A DNA stretch of 64,000 nucleotides from Bacteroidota bacterium (lineage in GTDB: Bacteria; Bacteroidota; Bacteroidia; B-17B0; Aurantibacillaceae), in assembly GCA_021155905.1 (NCBI GenBank), contig JAJNBG010000027.1, positions 53,853 through 117,852 of the forward strand, read 5' to 3'. Shown in pieces: positions 7,823 through 17,931 of this stretch. The notes beneath the pieces were generated by a model. The model was given only the letters and a program-made list of their open reading frames with translations, ran no database searches and was not told the origin of the DNA. A program made the position numbers and the translations under genes. Position 1 is the stretch's first letter; each line of letters opens with the position of its first letter.

Positions 7823-9715
7823 ATGGATAAAAAATCGCTTATTGGTTTAGGATTAATTGCAGCCATTTTAATTACCTGGCTTGCATTAACAGGACCAAGC
7901 AAAGAACAAATTGCCCGTAACAAACAAATCAAAGATTCAATTGAATTGGCAACCAGGATGAACCTGGTTGTTGAAGAAGCTCAAATAGCAGCGAAAAAAC
8001 TGGCTGTAACAAAAGATACAGTGGCAAAAGTGCCGGTATCTGATTCTGTTCTGCAGATTGCCAATACTAATTTATACAAGGACTTTGCGGTTTCCTCAAC
8101 AGGGAAATCAGAAGTAGTGACTATTGAGAATGAAAATATTAAAGTTTTTATTTCTACAAAAGGAGGACGGGTTGAGAAAGTTATTTTGAAAAACTTTAAG
8201 CGATACGGCTACACTCAGCCTTTAGTTTTATTCGATAAGGATTCTACTTCACAGTATCTGGAATTTAATGCATATGCCAATAATATGCGTTTCACTACGG
8301 ATAGTTTTTATTTTAAACCTTCATCAGTTGCAGAAGTAACCAATGGGGATGCCTCAAAATCTATTGTCCTGAAACTTGAAACATCAAAGCCTGAGAGTTA
8401 TATCGAGTTTATCTATTCTTTAAAAGGAAATGAATACATGCTGGATTATGATGTGAATTTCGTGGGTATGCAAAATATTATTTCTGCCAAGGATAATAAA
8501 ATTAGCTTACACTGGTCACAGGCACTGCCATCTCAGGAAAAGCATATTACTAAAGAGCGCGAAGCTGCTACGGTTTATTATAACGAGGTAAACGATGGCG
8601 TAGATTACATAAACGCCCGTAAAAATGAAGAAAAGTTCTTTGTAGAAAATAATATAAAATGGGTGTGTTTTAAGCAACAGTTTTTTAATTCAACGTTGAT
8701 TGCTGATACAGAATTTTTAAAGGAAGATAGTTACGTGAAAACTTCTGAGAACCCGGCGTCCAAGGATTTTGTTAAAACCATTACTGCTGAAGTTTCTATT
8801 CCATTTAAACATAGCCCATCTGAAAGATTCGGCATGGCTTATTATTTTGGACCTACGCAATACAGAGGATTGAAAGCTTACGACATGGATCTTGAAAAAA
8901 TTATTCCATTGGGTTGGAGTGTTTTCAGTTACATCAATAAGTGGATGATTATTCCATTGTTTAGTTTGTTATCCGGACTGAATAGCGGTATCATTATTTT
9001 AATTCTGACGTTGATTCTGAAAGCGCTGTTATTTCCGATTGCTTATAAAACATACATGAGTAGTTCAAAAATGCGCGTTTTAAAACCGGAGATCGATGAA
9101 ATCAATGCGAAGTTTGAAAAGAATGACGACCCTATGAAAAAGCAGCAGGAAACCATGGCTTTATACAGAAGAGCAGGAGCCAATCCTCTTTCCGGGTGTT
9201 TGCCAATGTTGCTTCAGTTTCCAATCCTTATTGCCTTGTTTGGTTTCTTCCCTGCAGCAATTGAATTAAGACAAAAAGGGTTTTTATGGACGGACGACTT
9301 ATCGACATATGATTCAGTATACAATTTCGGATTTGAAGTTTGGGGTTTTGGAGATCACGTGAGTATGTTCGCTATTCTGATGTTTGCCTCAACAATTATC
9401 TACACCTGGATGAATCAGGCAATGCTTCAGCCACAGCAAACGCAAATGCCGGGAATGAAGTACATGATGTATTTAATGCCGGTTATCTTTCTTGCCGTAA
9501 TGAATAGTTATGCGGCAGGCTTAAGCTGGTATTATTTCTTGGCAAATATTATCACATTCCTTCAAACATGGTTAATGAAAAAATTCATTGATGATGGGAA
9601 AATCAGGGAGCAGCTTTTAGCTAACATGAAAAAACCGGAGAAAAAATCCGGATTTCAGGCTAAGTTAGAAGAGATGGCAAAACAACGCCAACAGCTACCA
9701 AATAAAAAGAAGTAA
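7823..9715 (+). CDS. yidC: Membrane protein insertase YidC
   Basis: YidC inserts and folds inner-membrane proteins, alone or with SecYEG. The 630-residue protein has the long gram-negative layout. An N-terminal transmembrane helix (residues 5-22) is followed by a periplasmic beta-sandwich domain of about 300 residues (VFISTKGGRVEKVILKNF near its start). The conserved 60KD insertase core comes next, from about residue 355, with GWSVFSYINKWMIIPLF, a cytoplasmic hairpin (MRVLKPEIDEINAKF) and GANPLSGCLPMLLQFPILIA. The last helix includes SWYYFLANIITFLQTW. The C-terminus is rich in Lys, as expected for ribosome contact. It is probably transcribed from its own promoter and ends at a clear terminator. 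Confidence 0.97.
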   Translation: MDKKSLIGLGLIAAILITWLALTGPSKEQIARNKQIKDSIELATRMNLVVEEAQIAAKKLAVTKDTVAKVPVSDSVLQIANTNLYKDFAVSSTGKSEVVTIENENIKVFISTKGGRVEKVILKNFKRYGYTQPLVLFDKDSTSQYLEFNAYANNMRFTTDSFYFKPSSVAEVTNGDASKSIVLKLETSKPESYIEFIYSLKGNEYMLDYDVNFVGMQNIISAKDNKISLHWSQALPSQEKHITKEREAATVYYNEVNDGVDYINARKNEEKFFVENNIKWVCFKQQFFNSTLIADTEFLKEDSYVKTSENPASKDFVKTITAEVSIPFKHSPSERFGMAYYFGPTQYRGLKAYDMDLEKIIPLGWSVFSYINKWMIIPLFSLLSGLNSGIIILILTLILKALLFPIAYKTYMSSSKMRVLKPEIDEINAKFEKNDDPMKKQQETMALYRRAGANPLSGCLPMLLQFPILIALFGFFPAAIELRQKGFLWTDDLSTYDSVYNFGFEVWGFGDHVSMFAILMFASTIIYTWMNQAMLQPQQTQMPGMKYMMYLMPVIFLAVMNSYAAGLSWYYFLANIITFLQTWLMKKFIDDGKIREQLLANMKKPEKKSGFQAKLEEMAKQRQQLPNKKK

Positions 9716-9721
9716 TAAAGA

Positions 9722-9748
9722 AAGTCTGCTACCTGGCAGACTTTTTTG
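9722..9748 (+). terminator. Rho-independent terminator after yidC
   Basis: AAGTCTGC (9722-9729) pairs with GCAGACTT (9736-9743) around a six-base loop and is followed by a T run. Confidence 0.85.
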
Positions 9749-9896
9749 TTAAATACAAAGTCTACTACAATAATTCTACAGTTTATTCGCCGTTAAGAGC
9801 CCAATACATAGCTTAATTTAACTGTGTTTTCATTGGTTTTGAGAAATTATTCTTTTAAATTAGTAGAATAAAAACAAAACATCAAATCCCCGATCC

Positions 9897-12800
9897 ATGA
9901 AGTTATTATTTCGACTCTTGCCCATCTTATTTTTATTGCTGCAATTCTCAGGTCATGCCCAAAGCTGGGTAGACAAAATGCAGGACTCATCACAAAACTT
10001 TTATACCATACAGCAGGACTTTAATAATTTCTGGAAAAACAAACCCTATGAAAGAGGCAAAGGATATAAAGCTTTTAGGCGTTGGGAATGGTTCACAGAG
10101 CCAAGAGTTTATCCGTCGGGAGATTTAAAATACGGATCGCGCTCAAAAGCGTTTGAAGAATTCAATAAGTATTTGGCACAAAATCCAGGCTTCAAACAAA
10201 AAATTAATTCAACTACTGCTACAGCATCAACGGGAAGCTGGACACCCATGGGCCCTTTCGGCTCTCCGATAAATGGCGACGCCGGTAGGCTTACGTTTAT
10301 AAGGTTTATGCCGGGAAATACGAATACGATTTTTGTTGGTACGGGAGCCGGTGGATTATGGGTGTCTACGGATGCAGGAGCCACATGGACAACTAACACG
10401 AATTCGTTGACGGTTTTAGGCTGTTCCGATCTGGCAATAAATCCGCTAAATACGAATATCATGTATTTAGCAACTGGTGACGTTGATGCAGGCGATACTT
10501 ATTCAACCGGTATTTTGAAATCAATCGATGGAGGTATTACATGGAATACCACAGGCTTAAACTGGTCGGTAGTAAACGGACGAAGAATTGGTCGGTTATT
10601 GATTAATCCATTAACTCCTAATGTTTTATTCGCCGGTACTTCACAGGGTTTATACAGATCGAATAACTCAGGAGCAAACTGGACCTTATTAAAAGGCGGA
10701 AATTTTAAAGACATGGAATATAAACCGGGAGATACCAGTACAGTGTACGCGGTAACGGCTGGAACTCTTTTTAGATCTATCACAGGCGGAGCCACTTCGA
10801 CATCCTTTACTCAGGTTACAAGTGGTATTACATCGGCCGGGGTGAGAATGTGTATTGCGGTTACACCGGCAGATCCGAATTATGTTTACATTTTAACGAG
10901 CGCAGCTAATAATGGATTTGGCGGCGTATTCAGATCAACCAACTCCGGTACAAATTTTACTTTAATGTCTAATTCACCTAATATCTTTGGTTGGGACCCA
11001 TCCGGTTCAGATTCCGGCGGTCAGGGTTGGTATGATATTGCCTGCGGTGCATCCCCAACAGACAAAGACGAAATTACCTGTGGTGGTGTGAATAGCTGGA
11101 AATCTTATGATGGAGGTGCAACGTGGAATTTAAATACTCATTGGTACGGCGGCGGAGCTCCCTATGTTCATGCGGATTTACATGCGGTAGAATATGTGAG
11201 TGGAACCACATGTTATTTAGGAACTGACGGAGGAATTGCCCGTACAACGGATGGTGGAAATTCATGGACTACAATTAATGGACAGATGAATATTGCTCAG
11301 TCATATCGTATTGGACAATCGGCAACAACGGCAAATTTTGTACTCTCGGGACATCAGGATAACGGAACAAACCTATTGAATGGAACAACCTGGAAAGAAG
11401 TGTATGGTGGTGACGGGGCTGATTGTTTTGTTGACTGGAGTAATAATAACACGATGGTTGAAAGTTATGTTTATGGCGATTTTAATTTATCCACAAATGG
11501 AGGAAACAGTTGGTCCGGTATCACAAACGGTCTCACTGGTTCTGCTGCTTGGGTAGCTCCGATTATTCAGTCGGCACATGTTGCCAATACGTATTATTGC
11601 GGATATCAGCAGGTTTTTAAAACTACAAATAAAGGTTCTTCATGGACGCAATTAGGGAACATCAGCGGTGGCGGAGAGATATTATATTTAGCGACCGCCG
11701 CGTCAAATTCCCTGGTATTATATGCTGCGACCGGCGCCAATTTATACAAGACAGTAAATGGCGGTTCTACCTGGGTAACCATTACAGCCGGTTTGCCTGT
11801 AAGCAGTGCAGTGATTACAAGAATGGTCGTTGATAATACTGATGCCAATAATGTTTTCGTGACCTTTTCAGGCTATTCCGCGTCAAACAAAGTTTTTTCA
11901 ACCAACGACGGAGGTTTAAACTGGACGAATATCTCAACCGGCTTACCTAATTTGCCTGTAAACTGCGTGGCCTTCACAAACAATTCAAACGACGCTATAT
12001 ATGTTGGGACCGACGTAGGAGTATACTACAGAGATGCCAGTATGAGTGCGTTTATTCCATTTATGACCGGCCTGCCAAATGTGGTGGTGAATGATTTCGA
12101 AATTTTTTATCCAACTAATAAAATACGCGCTGCTACATATGGAAGAGGGGTTTGGCAATCAGATATGTTTTCTGATCCTTTAGCTGCGCCAACAGCATTT
12201 TTTTCATCTACACATTCGTCAGCATGCGAGAACGTGCCTTTTGTATTTAATGATTTGTCTTCTAATATGCCCACAGCATGGAGCTGGACTTTAACCGGCG
12301 CGTCAACGCAAACATCCACCGTTAAAAATCCCTCTGTGACGTACACCGCCGCGGGAATTTATACGGTTTCACTAATGGCAACAAATGCTAACGGGTCAAG
12401 CGCAGTTTACTCAAAAACGGTCACTGTTATTCCGCCTCCTGTTATTACTTTAACAGCCTCTACGTCTTGTAATGGCCAACCTGCAAACCTTGCAGCGAAT
12501 GGTGCCACTTCTTACGTTTGGTCAAGCGGGGATGTAGGGTCTAATATTGCAGTAACGCCGTCTGTAACTTCAGTTTACACATGCACCGGATCAGTAGGTG
12601 CATGTGCTTCAACGCAAACTGTTATGGTTTATCTGGATGCAACAACTTCACCTACTGTTACACAGACAGGGTTAGTCCTTACTTCGAGTGCTTCGAACGG
12701 AAACCAATGGTATTTAAACGGTTCGCCTATTACGGGAGAAACTGCACAGACATACACAGTAACTCAAAATGGTTACTATTCCGTGTGGATTACTTCAGCT

Positions 12801-13109
12801 TTGGGTTGTCAATCATCATCTTCTGCGACACAGGTCACGATTACAGGATTGGAAAATTATGCCCTGATTAATGGAATTTCTATTTCTCCTAATCCGGCAA
12901 AAGACATGTTGTTCATCAATTCCAGTGTAAAAGATCAAAAGAAACTGGGGTATTCGATTTATTCGATAAAAGGCCAGCTTATAAAAAATGGAGAAATTTT
13001 ATCGAATAACCATGAACCAATTTCCATATCCGATCTTGCCCCAGGCGTTTATGAAATCAGGTTTAATCTTAATCAGTCTAATGCAACCTACAAATTCATA
13101 AAAGATTAG
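9897..13109 (+). CDS. Secreted T9SS type A protein with BNR/sortilin-like propeller and PKD domain
   Basis: This 1070-residue extracellular protein has a clear signal peptide (residues 1-21, MKLLFRLLPILFLLLQ). From about residue 115 to 740 it is filled with BNR/VPS10-like repeats of the form STDAGATWT, SIDGGITW, SNNSGANW and STNGGNSW, the hallmark of multi-bladed beta propellers. A PKD domain (about 765-850, with AWSWTLTGAS and TYTAAGIYTVSL) and an Ig-like stretch follow. The C-terminal 80 residues are a type A sorting domain: SISPNPAKDMLFI, YSIYSIKGQLI, LAPGVYEIRF and the final KFIKD. Propellers of this kind occur in secreted glycosidases and adhesins, but no catalytic domain is apparent. 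It is monocistronic, with a terminator right after it. The function is unknown. Confidence 0.85.
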   Translation: MKLLFRLLPILFLLLQFSGHAQSWVDKMQDSSQNFYTIQQDFNNFWKNKPYERGKGYKAFRRWEWFTEPRVYPSGDLKYGSRSKAFEEFNKYLAQNPGFKQKINSTTATASTGSWTPMGPFGSPINGDAGRLTFIRFMPGNTNTIFVGTGAGGLWVSTDAGATWTTNTNSLTVLGCSDLAINPLNTNIMYLATGDVDAGDTYSTGILKSIDGGITWNTTGLNWSVVNGRRIGRLLINPLTPNVLFAGTSQGLYRSNNSGANWTLLKGGNFKDMEYKPGDTSTVYAVTAGTLFRSITGGATSTSFTQVTSGITSAGVRMCIAVTPADPNYVYILTSAANNGFGGVFRSTNSGTNFTLMSNSPNIFGWDPSGSDSGGQGWYDIACGASPTDKDEITCGGVNSWKSYDGGATWNLNTHWYGGGAPYVHADLHAVEYVSGTTCYLGTDGGIARTTDGGNSWTTINGQMNIAQSYRIGQSATTANFVLSGHQDNGTNLLNGTTWKEVYGGDGADCFVDWSNNNTMVESYVYGDFNLSTNGGNSWSGITNGLTGSAAWVAPIIQSAHVANTYYCGYQQVFKTTNKGSSWTQLGNISGGGEILYLATAASNSLVLYAATGANLYKTVNGGSTWVTITAGLPVSSAVITRMVVDNTDANNVFVTFSGYSASNKVFSTNDGGLNWTNISTGLPNLPVNCVAFTNNSNDAIYVGTDVGVYYRDASMSAFIPFMTGLPNVVVNDFEIFYPTNKIRAATYGRGVWQSDMFSDPLAAPTAFFSSTHSSACENVPFVFNDLSSNMPTAWSWTLTGASTQTSTVKNPSVTYTAAGIYTVSLMATNANGSSAVYSKTVTVIPPPVITLTASTSCNGQPANLAANGATSYVWSSGDVGSNIAVTPSVTSVYTCTGSVGACASTQTVMVYLDATTSPTVTQTGLVLTSSASNGNQWYLNGSPITGETAQTYTVTQNGYYSVWITSALGCQSSSSATQVTITGLENYALINGISISPNPAKDMLFINSSVKDQKKLGYSIYSIKGQLIKNGEILSNNHEPISISDLAPGVYEIRFNLNQSNATYKFIKD

Positions 13110-13123
13110 AAAATGTTTGTTTG

Positions 13124-13159
13124 AAAGCCGTCAGAGAGTTCTCTGACGGCTTTTTTTTT
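13124..13159 (+). terminator. Strong Rho-independent terminator before the nuo operon
   Basis: A perfect 10-bp stem, GCCGTCAGAG (13127-13136) with CTCTGACGGC (13141-13150), has a four-base loop and nine T residues. Confidence 0.92.
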
Positions 13160-13173
13160 GTCTTTTTTAAACA

Positions 13174-13205
13174 TTTGAGTTGTAAAAAAATAGACCGAAT
13201 ATTTG
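13174..13205 (+). promoter_or_regulatory. Candidate promoter of the nuo operon
   Basis: TTTG (13174-13177), a 20-base spacer, then AATATTTG (13198-13205), one mismatch from TAnnTTTG. It lies between the preceding terminator and nuoA, about 50 bases before the ATG, and is the best match I see there. Confidence 0.45.
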
Positions 13206-13257
13206 ATGTTTTCCGTAAAAATGGTTAACCTTACATTCACTAATTAAACTAATAATT

Positions 13258-13632
13258 ATGAACTCAGCGTCATCCCCTTTAGATTATTTACCAATTGTAT
13301 TAATGTTCATCGTTGCTTTAGGATTCGTAATAACTACAATGCTTGCATCGCACTGGTTAGGTCCTAAACGTAAGACAAAAATCAAATTAGAATCCTTTGA
13401 ATGCGGTATTGAGTCAGAAGGAAATGCGCGTGTACCCTTTGCTATTAAGTATTTCCTGGTGGCTATTTTATTTGTGCTTTTCGACATAGAGGTAATTTTC
13501 ATGTATCCATGGGCGGTTAACTTCAAAGAGTTAGGTATGCTGGGTGTTATTGAAGTATTCACATTCATCATATTGTTATTAGTTGGATTTTATTATATGC
13601 TTTCAAAAAAAGCATTGAAATGGGAAGAATAA
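13258..13632 (+). CDS. nuoA: NADH-quinone oxidoreductase subunit A
   Basis: NuoA is a small membrane subunit of respiratory complex I, lying near the quinone-binding junction with the peripheral arm. Three transmembrane helices are visible (about residues 12-32, 65-85 and 95-115). The conserved loop between the first two carries YKFESFECG-type text, here KIKLESFECGIESEGNAR with the loop Cys, followed by RVPFAIKYFLVAILFVLFDIEVIF. The acidic DIE pair in helix 2 is typical. It is the first gene of a 13-kb operon holding all 14 subunits in the usual A-to-N order. Confidence 0.97.
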   Translation: MNSASSPLDYLPIVLMFIVALGFVITTMLASHWLGPKRKTKIKLESFECGIESEGNARVPFAIKYFLVAILFVLFDIEVIFMYPWAVNFKELGMLGVIEVFTFIILLLVGFYYMLSKKALKWEE

Positions 13633-13656
13633 GTATAGTTTTTAAATTTTAGAACA

Positions 13657-14220
13657 ATGGCAAAAGAAATCATAAAACGCACAAAACCGGAAATCGCCAA
13701 GAGTCCTGAAGGACTTGAGGGGCCAGGTTTTTTTGCAACCAAATTAGAAGATGTAGTTGGAATGGCACGTAAGAATTCCTTATGGCCTTTGCCGTTCGCA
13801 ACTTCATGCTGTGGTATTGAATTCATGTCAACAATGGCCTCTCATTATGATTTAGGTCGTTTTGGATCGGAGCGTTTAAGTTTTTCTCCGCGCCAGGCAG
13901 ATATGTTGATGGTAATGGGAACGATCGCAAAAAAAATGGGACCAACCCTGCGCCAGGTATATGAGCAAATGGCAGAGCCTCGTTGGGTATTGTCTGTTGG
14001 AGCATGTGCATGTAGCGGTGGTATTTTCGATACGTATTCTGTATTACAAGGAATTGATAAAATAATCCCGGTGGATGTTTATGTGCCGGGTTGCCCCCCA
14101 CGTCCTGAGCAAATTTTAGAAGGGGTTATGAAAATCCAGGAGATGGCTCAGAATGAATCCTTCCGTAGAAGAGAATCAGAAGAGTATAAAAAAATGTTGA
14201 ACTCATACGGAATAGAATAA
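13657..14220 (+). CDS. nuoB: NADH-quinone oxidoreductase subunit B
   Basis: NuoB carries the last iron-sulfur cluster (N2, 4Fe-4S), which passes electrons to quinone. The four ligand positions are visible: the adjacent pair in TSCCGIEFM, the Cys in SVGACACSGG and the one in VPGCPPRPEQ. The N-terminus up to about residue 35 is variable. The length of 187 residues is normal. The protein docks on the membrane arm beside NuoD. It follows nuoA by 24 bases and precedes nuoC by 9. Confidence 0.98.
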   Translation: MAKEIIKRTKPEIAKSPEGLEGPGFFATKLEDVVGMARKNSLWPLPFATSCCGIEFMSTMASHYDLGRFGSERLSFSPRQADMLMVMGTIAKKMGPTLRQVYEQMAEPRWVLSVGACACSGGIFDTYSVLQGIDKIIPVDVYVPGCPPRPEQILEGVMKIQEMAQNESFRRRESEEYKKMLNSYGIE

Positions 14221-14229
14221 TTCAAAACT

Positions 14230-14724
14230 ATGGAGCTTTTAGAAATTGTCAGTGCAAAATTAAATGAGCGTTTTCCCGACGAAATTGAATCGGCTGCGCT
14301 TCTTTATGATTATCCTGTATTTACTGTAAAAAAAGACAGTATGCATGATGTTCTTAAATTTTTAAAGGAAGATGAGGAATTAAACTTTCACTTCCTGACG
14401 ACTTTATGTGGCGTGCAAACCCCAGATGAAAAACAACTAGGGGTAGTGTATCATTTGCACAATATGCCAAAGAATTACCGCATCCGTTTAAAAACATTTT
14501 TTGACATCAATAAACCGGAGATCCCAACTGTAACAGATCTGTATCCTACAGCTAACTGGATGGAAAGAGAAACCTATGATTTTTTTGGTGTGAGGTTCAA
14601 AGGGCATCCAAATTTAAAACGTATTTTGAATGTGGATGAAATGGACATCTTCCCGATGAGAAAAGAGTACCCATTGGAAGATCAGGCCAGAACTGACAAG
14701 AAAGATGATATGTTTGGACGTTAA
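14230..14724 (+). CDS. nuoC: NADH-quinone oxidoreductase subunit C
   Basis: NuoC is the 30-kDa-type structural subunit of the peripheral arm and holds NuoB and NuoD. The 164 residues include YHLHNMPKNYRIRLKTFF, then PTVTDLYPTANWMERETYDFFGV and FKGHPNLKRIL, the family signature with the conserved WxERExxDxxG pattern, and PLEDQARTDKKDD at the end. It is a separate gene here, not fused to nuoD as in E. coli. Confidence 0.97.
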   Translation: MELLEIVSAKLNERFPDEIESAALLYDYPVFTVKKDSMHDVLKFLKEDEELNFHFLTTLCGVQTPDEKQLGVVYHLHNMPKNYRIRLKTFFDINKPEIPTVTDLYPTANWMERETYDFFGVRFKGHPNLKRILNVDEMDIFPMRKEYPLEDQARTDKKDDMFGR

Positions 14725-14762
14725 TTAAGTTTTTGAAATAAGAAAACGAAACAAATTAAAAG

Positions 14763-15977
14763 ATGAGTAAAAAAGAAACTGTATACTCCATTAACCAGGA
14801 AGTGATTGAAGAGAAAGAATACTCTACATTAAACCTTGGTCCTACACATCCTGCAACACATGGTATTTTTCAGAATGTATTGAAAATGGATGGTGAGATC
14901 ATTCATGAAGCAACGCCAACAATTGGATACATTCATCGCGCCTTTGAGAAACTGGCAGAACGCAGGCCTTATGCGCAAATCACACCGATAACCGATCGAA
15001 TGAATTACTGTTCATCACCCATCAACAATATGGGGTGGTATATGACAGTAGAAAAATTAATTGGCGCAGAAATTCCAAAGAGAGCGCAATACCATCGTGT
15101 GATCATCATGGAATTAGCACGTATAGCGGATCATATCATTTGTAATTCAGTGATTGGTGTGGACACTGGGGCTATGACCGGATTCTTATACATCTTTCAA
15201 TGGAGAGAAAAAATTTATGAGATCTTTGAAGAGATTTGTGGAGCGCGTTTAACAACCAACATTGGCCGCATCGGAGGTTTTGATAAAGAATGGAATAAAA
15301 AAACCTGGGATTTGCTCGACATATTTTTAAAAGACTTTCCTGCAGGCTTAAAAGAATTTTCAAATTTACTGGAGCGTAACAAAATTTTCATGGACCGTAC
15401 TGTAAACTGCGGACCAATTTCAGCTGAGAAAGCGTTGGGTTATGGTTTTACGGGGCCAAATTTACGTGCTGCCGGCGTTGATTACGATGTGCGTGTCATG
15501 AACCCATACTCTTCTTACGAAGATTTTACATTTACAATTCCTGTAGGAACACAGGGAGATACTTATGACCGTTTTATGGTTCGTCAGCATGAAATGTGGC
15601 AATCATTAAGCATCATTGAGCAGGCTATTAAAAAAATGCCGGAAGGGCTAATGCATGCTGACTTACCTGATTTCTATTTGCCACCGAAAGAAGAAGTATA
15701 TAACAACATGGAAGCGCTGATCTATCATTTTAAAATTGTGATGGGAGAAACTGACGTTCCTGTTGGAGAAGTATATCATTGTGTAGAAGGTGGAAACGGA
15801 GAATTAGGTTTTTACTGTATCAGTGATGGCGGAAGAACACCTTACCGTTTACATTTCCGCAGACCATGCTTCATTTACTATCAGGCTTATTCTGAAATGG
15901 TAAAAGGAATTATGTTGTCCGATGCTATTTTAACCATGAGTAGCATGAACGTAATTGCAGGCGAGCTTGATTCTTAA
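14763..15977 (+). CDS. nuoD: NADH-quinone oxidoreductase subunit D
   Basis: NuoD is the 49-kDa-type subunit that forms the quinone-binding pocket together with NuoB. The 404 residues show LNLGPTHPATHGIFQ with the conserved His pair near the quinone head, then GYIHRAFEKLAERR, GRIGGFDKEW and the C-terminal DAILTMSSMNVIAGELDS. This last segment is the usual end, with Asp in the position that replaces the Ni-Fe hydrogenase ligand. It is 38 bases after nuoC and 29 before nuoE. Confidence 0.98.
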   Translation: MSKKETVYSINQEVIEEKEYSTLNLGPTHPATHGIFQNVLKMDGEIIHEATPTIGYIHRAFEKLAERRPYAQITPITDRMNYCSSPINNMGWYMTVEKLIGAEIPKRAQYHRVIIMELARIADHIICNSVIGVDTGAMTGFLYIFQWREKIYEIFEEICGARLTTNIGRIGGFDKEWNKKTWDLLDIFLKDFPAGLKEFSNLLERNKIFMDRTVNCGPISAEKALGYGFTGPNLRAAGVDYDVRVMNPYSSYEDFTFTIPVGTQGDTYDRFMVRQHEMWQSLSIIEQAIKKMPEGLMHADLPDFYLPPKEEVYNNMEALIYHFKIVMGETDVPVGEVYHCVEGGNGELGFYCISDGGRTPYRLHFRRPCFIYYQAYSEMVKGIMLSDAILTMSSMNVIAGELDS

Positions 15978-16006
15978 TTATAAAACAAAAGATTGAATAA
16001 ATAAAT

Positions 16007-16588
16007 ATGGGTTCACAAGTACACGGAGCACAAAAATTTGATGAAGCTAAACGCGCTGCAACGGTTTTCAGCGAAGAGGCTATGAAAACAGTGCAAACGA
16101 TCATTTCACATTATCCACCTGAAAAAATTAAATCAGCATTATTGCCTGTATTGCATGTTGCACAAGCGGAGTTCGGCGGCTGGTTAAGCCCTGAAACAAT
16201 GGATTATGTCGCATCTATTTTAAAAATCAAGCCGGTTGAAGTATTTGAAGTAGCATCGTTTTATACGATGTATAACTTAAAACCAATGGGCAAATGTGTA
16301 CTGGAAGTTTGCCAGACAAGCTCGTGCTGGTTGAATGGTGCCGAAGACATAGTAAAATATATCGAGAAAAGACTGAACATCAAAGTTGGAGAAACAACCA
16401 AAGATGGCATGTTCTCCTTAAAAGTAGCTGAATGTTTAGGTTCTTGCGGAACCGCACCAATGCTGCAATGCGGGGCCAGTTACCACGAAAACTTAACCTA
16501 TGAAAAAGTGGACAATCTGTTGGAGACTTACAGAGCAGACGGTAGATTAAGAAGTTATACAGATATGGATTATAAAAACACGTTATAA
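16007..16588 (+). CDS. nuoE: NADH-quinone oxidoreductase subunit E
   Basis: NuoE is the 24-kDa-type subunit with a thioredoxin-like fold carrying 2Fe-2S cluster N1a. The four cysteine ligands are in EVCQTSSCWLNGAED (about residues 98-112) and AECLGSCGTAPMLQC (about 142-156). The N-terminal helical part has AQAEFGGWLSPETMDYVA and VEVFEVASFYTMYNLKP, both typical. Its length of 193 residues is within the family range. nuoF starts 5 bases after its stop. Confidence 0.97.
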   Translation: MGSQVHGAQKFDEAKRAATVFSEEAMKTVQTIISHYPPEKIKSALLPVLHVAQAEFGGWLSPETMDYVASILKIKPVEVFEVASFYTMYNLKPMGKCVLEVCQTSSCWLNGAEDIVKYIEKRLNIKVGETTKDGMFSLKVAECLGSCGTAPMLQCGASYHENLTYEKVDNLLETYRADGRLRSYTDMDYKNTL

Positions 16589-16593
16589 TTGTA

Positions 16594-17931
16594 ATGGGAA
16601 GAAAATTATTAATACATAACGATCACGTTCCTAACATTCATACGTTGGAAGTATATCGTGCACACGGTGGTTATGCTTCTGTAGAGAAAGCTTTAAAAAC
16701 AATGCAACCGGACCAGATTACTGATGAGGTAAAAACATCAGGATTAAGAGGTCGTGGTGGAGCAGGTTTCCCAACAGGAATGAAGTGGAGCTTTTTGGCA
16801 AAGCCGGAAGGCGTTCCTCGCTATTTAGTTTGTAACGCTGATGAATCAGAGCCTGGAACTTTCAAGGATCGCTATTTGATGGAGAAAATTCCTCATGCGT
16901 TGATCGAAGGGATGATTACTTCTTCCTATGCATTAGGTGCAAAAACGTCTTACATCTATATCCGTGGCGAGTATTTTTATGTAGCTCGTATTGTAGAAGC
17001 AGCTATTGCAGAAGCGTATGCTGCAGGATGGTTAGGGAAAAATATTTTAGGTACTGATTTCTCTCACGACTGCTATGTACAGGTTGGAGGCGGAGCTTAT
17101 ATCTGCGGTGAAGAAACGGCTTTATTAGAATCACTGGAAGGTAAGCGCGGTAATCCACGTATCAAACCACCATTTCCTGCTGTAGCCGGTTTATGGGGTT
17201 GTCCGACTGTGGTAAATAACGTTGAGACCATTGCCGCTGTTGTTCCTATTGTGAACATGGGTGGTGAAGAATACGCTAAAATTGGCGTAGGAAAATCTAC
17301 CGGCACAAAATTGATTTCTGCTTCAGGGCATATTAATAAACCTGGTGTTTACGAAATTGAATTAGGGATCACCGTTGAGGATTTTATTTACAGCGATGAA
17401 TATTGTGGAGGAATCCGTAATGGAAAAAAATTAAAAGCAGTAGTAGCAGGTGGTTCTTCGGTGCCAATTTTACCAACTGAATTAATTTTAAAAACAGCCA
17501 AAGGTGAGCCCCGTTTAATGACTTATGAAAGTTTAGCAGACGGTGGCTTCCAGACTGGTACTATGTTGGGTTCCGGTGGTTTTATTGCTATGGACGAGGA
17601 CACCAGCATCGTGAAAAATTTATTTACGTTTGCCCGTTTCTATCATCATGAGTCTTGCGGACAATGTTCACCTTGCCGTGAAGGAACAGGTTGGATGGAA
17701 AAAATATTACAAAAGTTCTTAAACGGAACAGCGAATGAAAGTGACGTGGAATTATTATGGGACATTCAAAGTAAAATTGAAGGGAAAACCATTTGTCCTT
17801 TAGGAGAGGCTGCGGCATGGCCTGTGGCAGCAGCCATTCGTCATTTCAAACATGAGTTTTTAGAAATCGCAAAAAATAAAAAGTTTGTGGACATTTCACA
17901 TTACGATAGATTAAATTTAGTTAGAGCATAA
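16594..17931 (+). CDS. nuoF: NADH-quinone oxidoreductase subunit F (NADH- and FMN-binding)
   Basis: NuoF oxidises NADH: it binds NADH and FMN and passes electrons to 4Fe-4S cluster N3. The glycine-rich nucleotide site is [18 protein letters not shown] (about residues 50-67). The FMN region includes [17 protein letters not shown] and [15 protein letters not shown] text ([20 protein letters not shown]). The N3 ligands are in [16 protein letters not shown], with the fourth Cys in [14 protein letters not shown]. The 445-residue length is normal. Its stop codon overlaps the nuoG start by one base (TAATG), which suggests translational coupling. Confidence 0.98.
   Translation: MGRKLLIHNDHVPNIHTLEVYRAHGGYASVEKALKTMQPDQITDEVKTSGLRGRGGAGFPTGMKWSFLAKPEGVPRYLVCNADESEPGTFKDRYLMEKIPHALIEGMITSSYALGAKTSYIYIRGEYFYVARIVEAAIAEAYAAGWLGKNILGTDFSHDCYVQVGGGAYICGEETALLESLEGKRGNPRIKPPFPAVAGLWGCPTVVNNVETIAAVVPIVNMGGEEYAKIGVGKSTGTKLISASGHINKPGVYEIELGITVEDFIYSDEYCGGIRNGKKLKAVVAGGSSVPILPTELILKTAKGEPRLMTYESLADGGFQTGTMLGSGGFIAMDEDTSIVKNLFTFARFYHHESCGQCSPCREGTGWMEKILQKFLNGTANESDVELLWDIQSKIEGKTICPLGEAAAWPVAAAIRHFKHEFLEIAKNKKFVDISHYDRLNLVRA

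Noticed and set aside
10109..10795. Minus-strand open frames opposite the BNR/PKD protein
   Set aside because: They are shadows of the Gly/Thr-rich repeat coding; no signal or domain is present.
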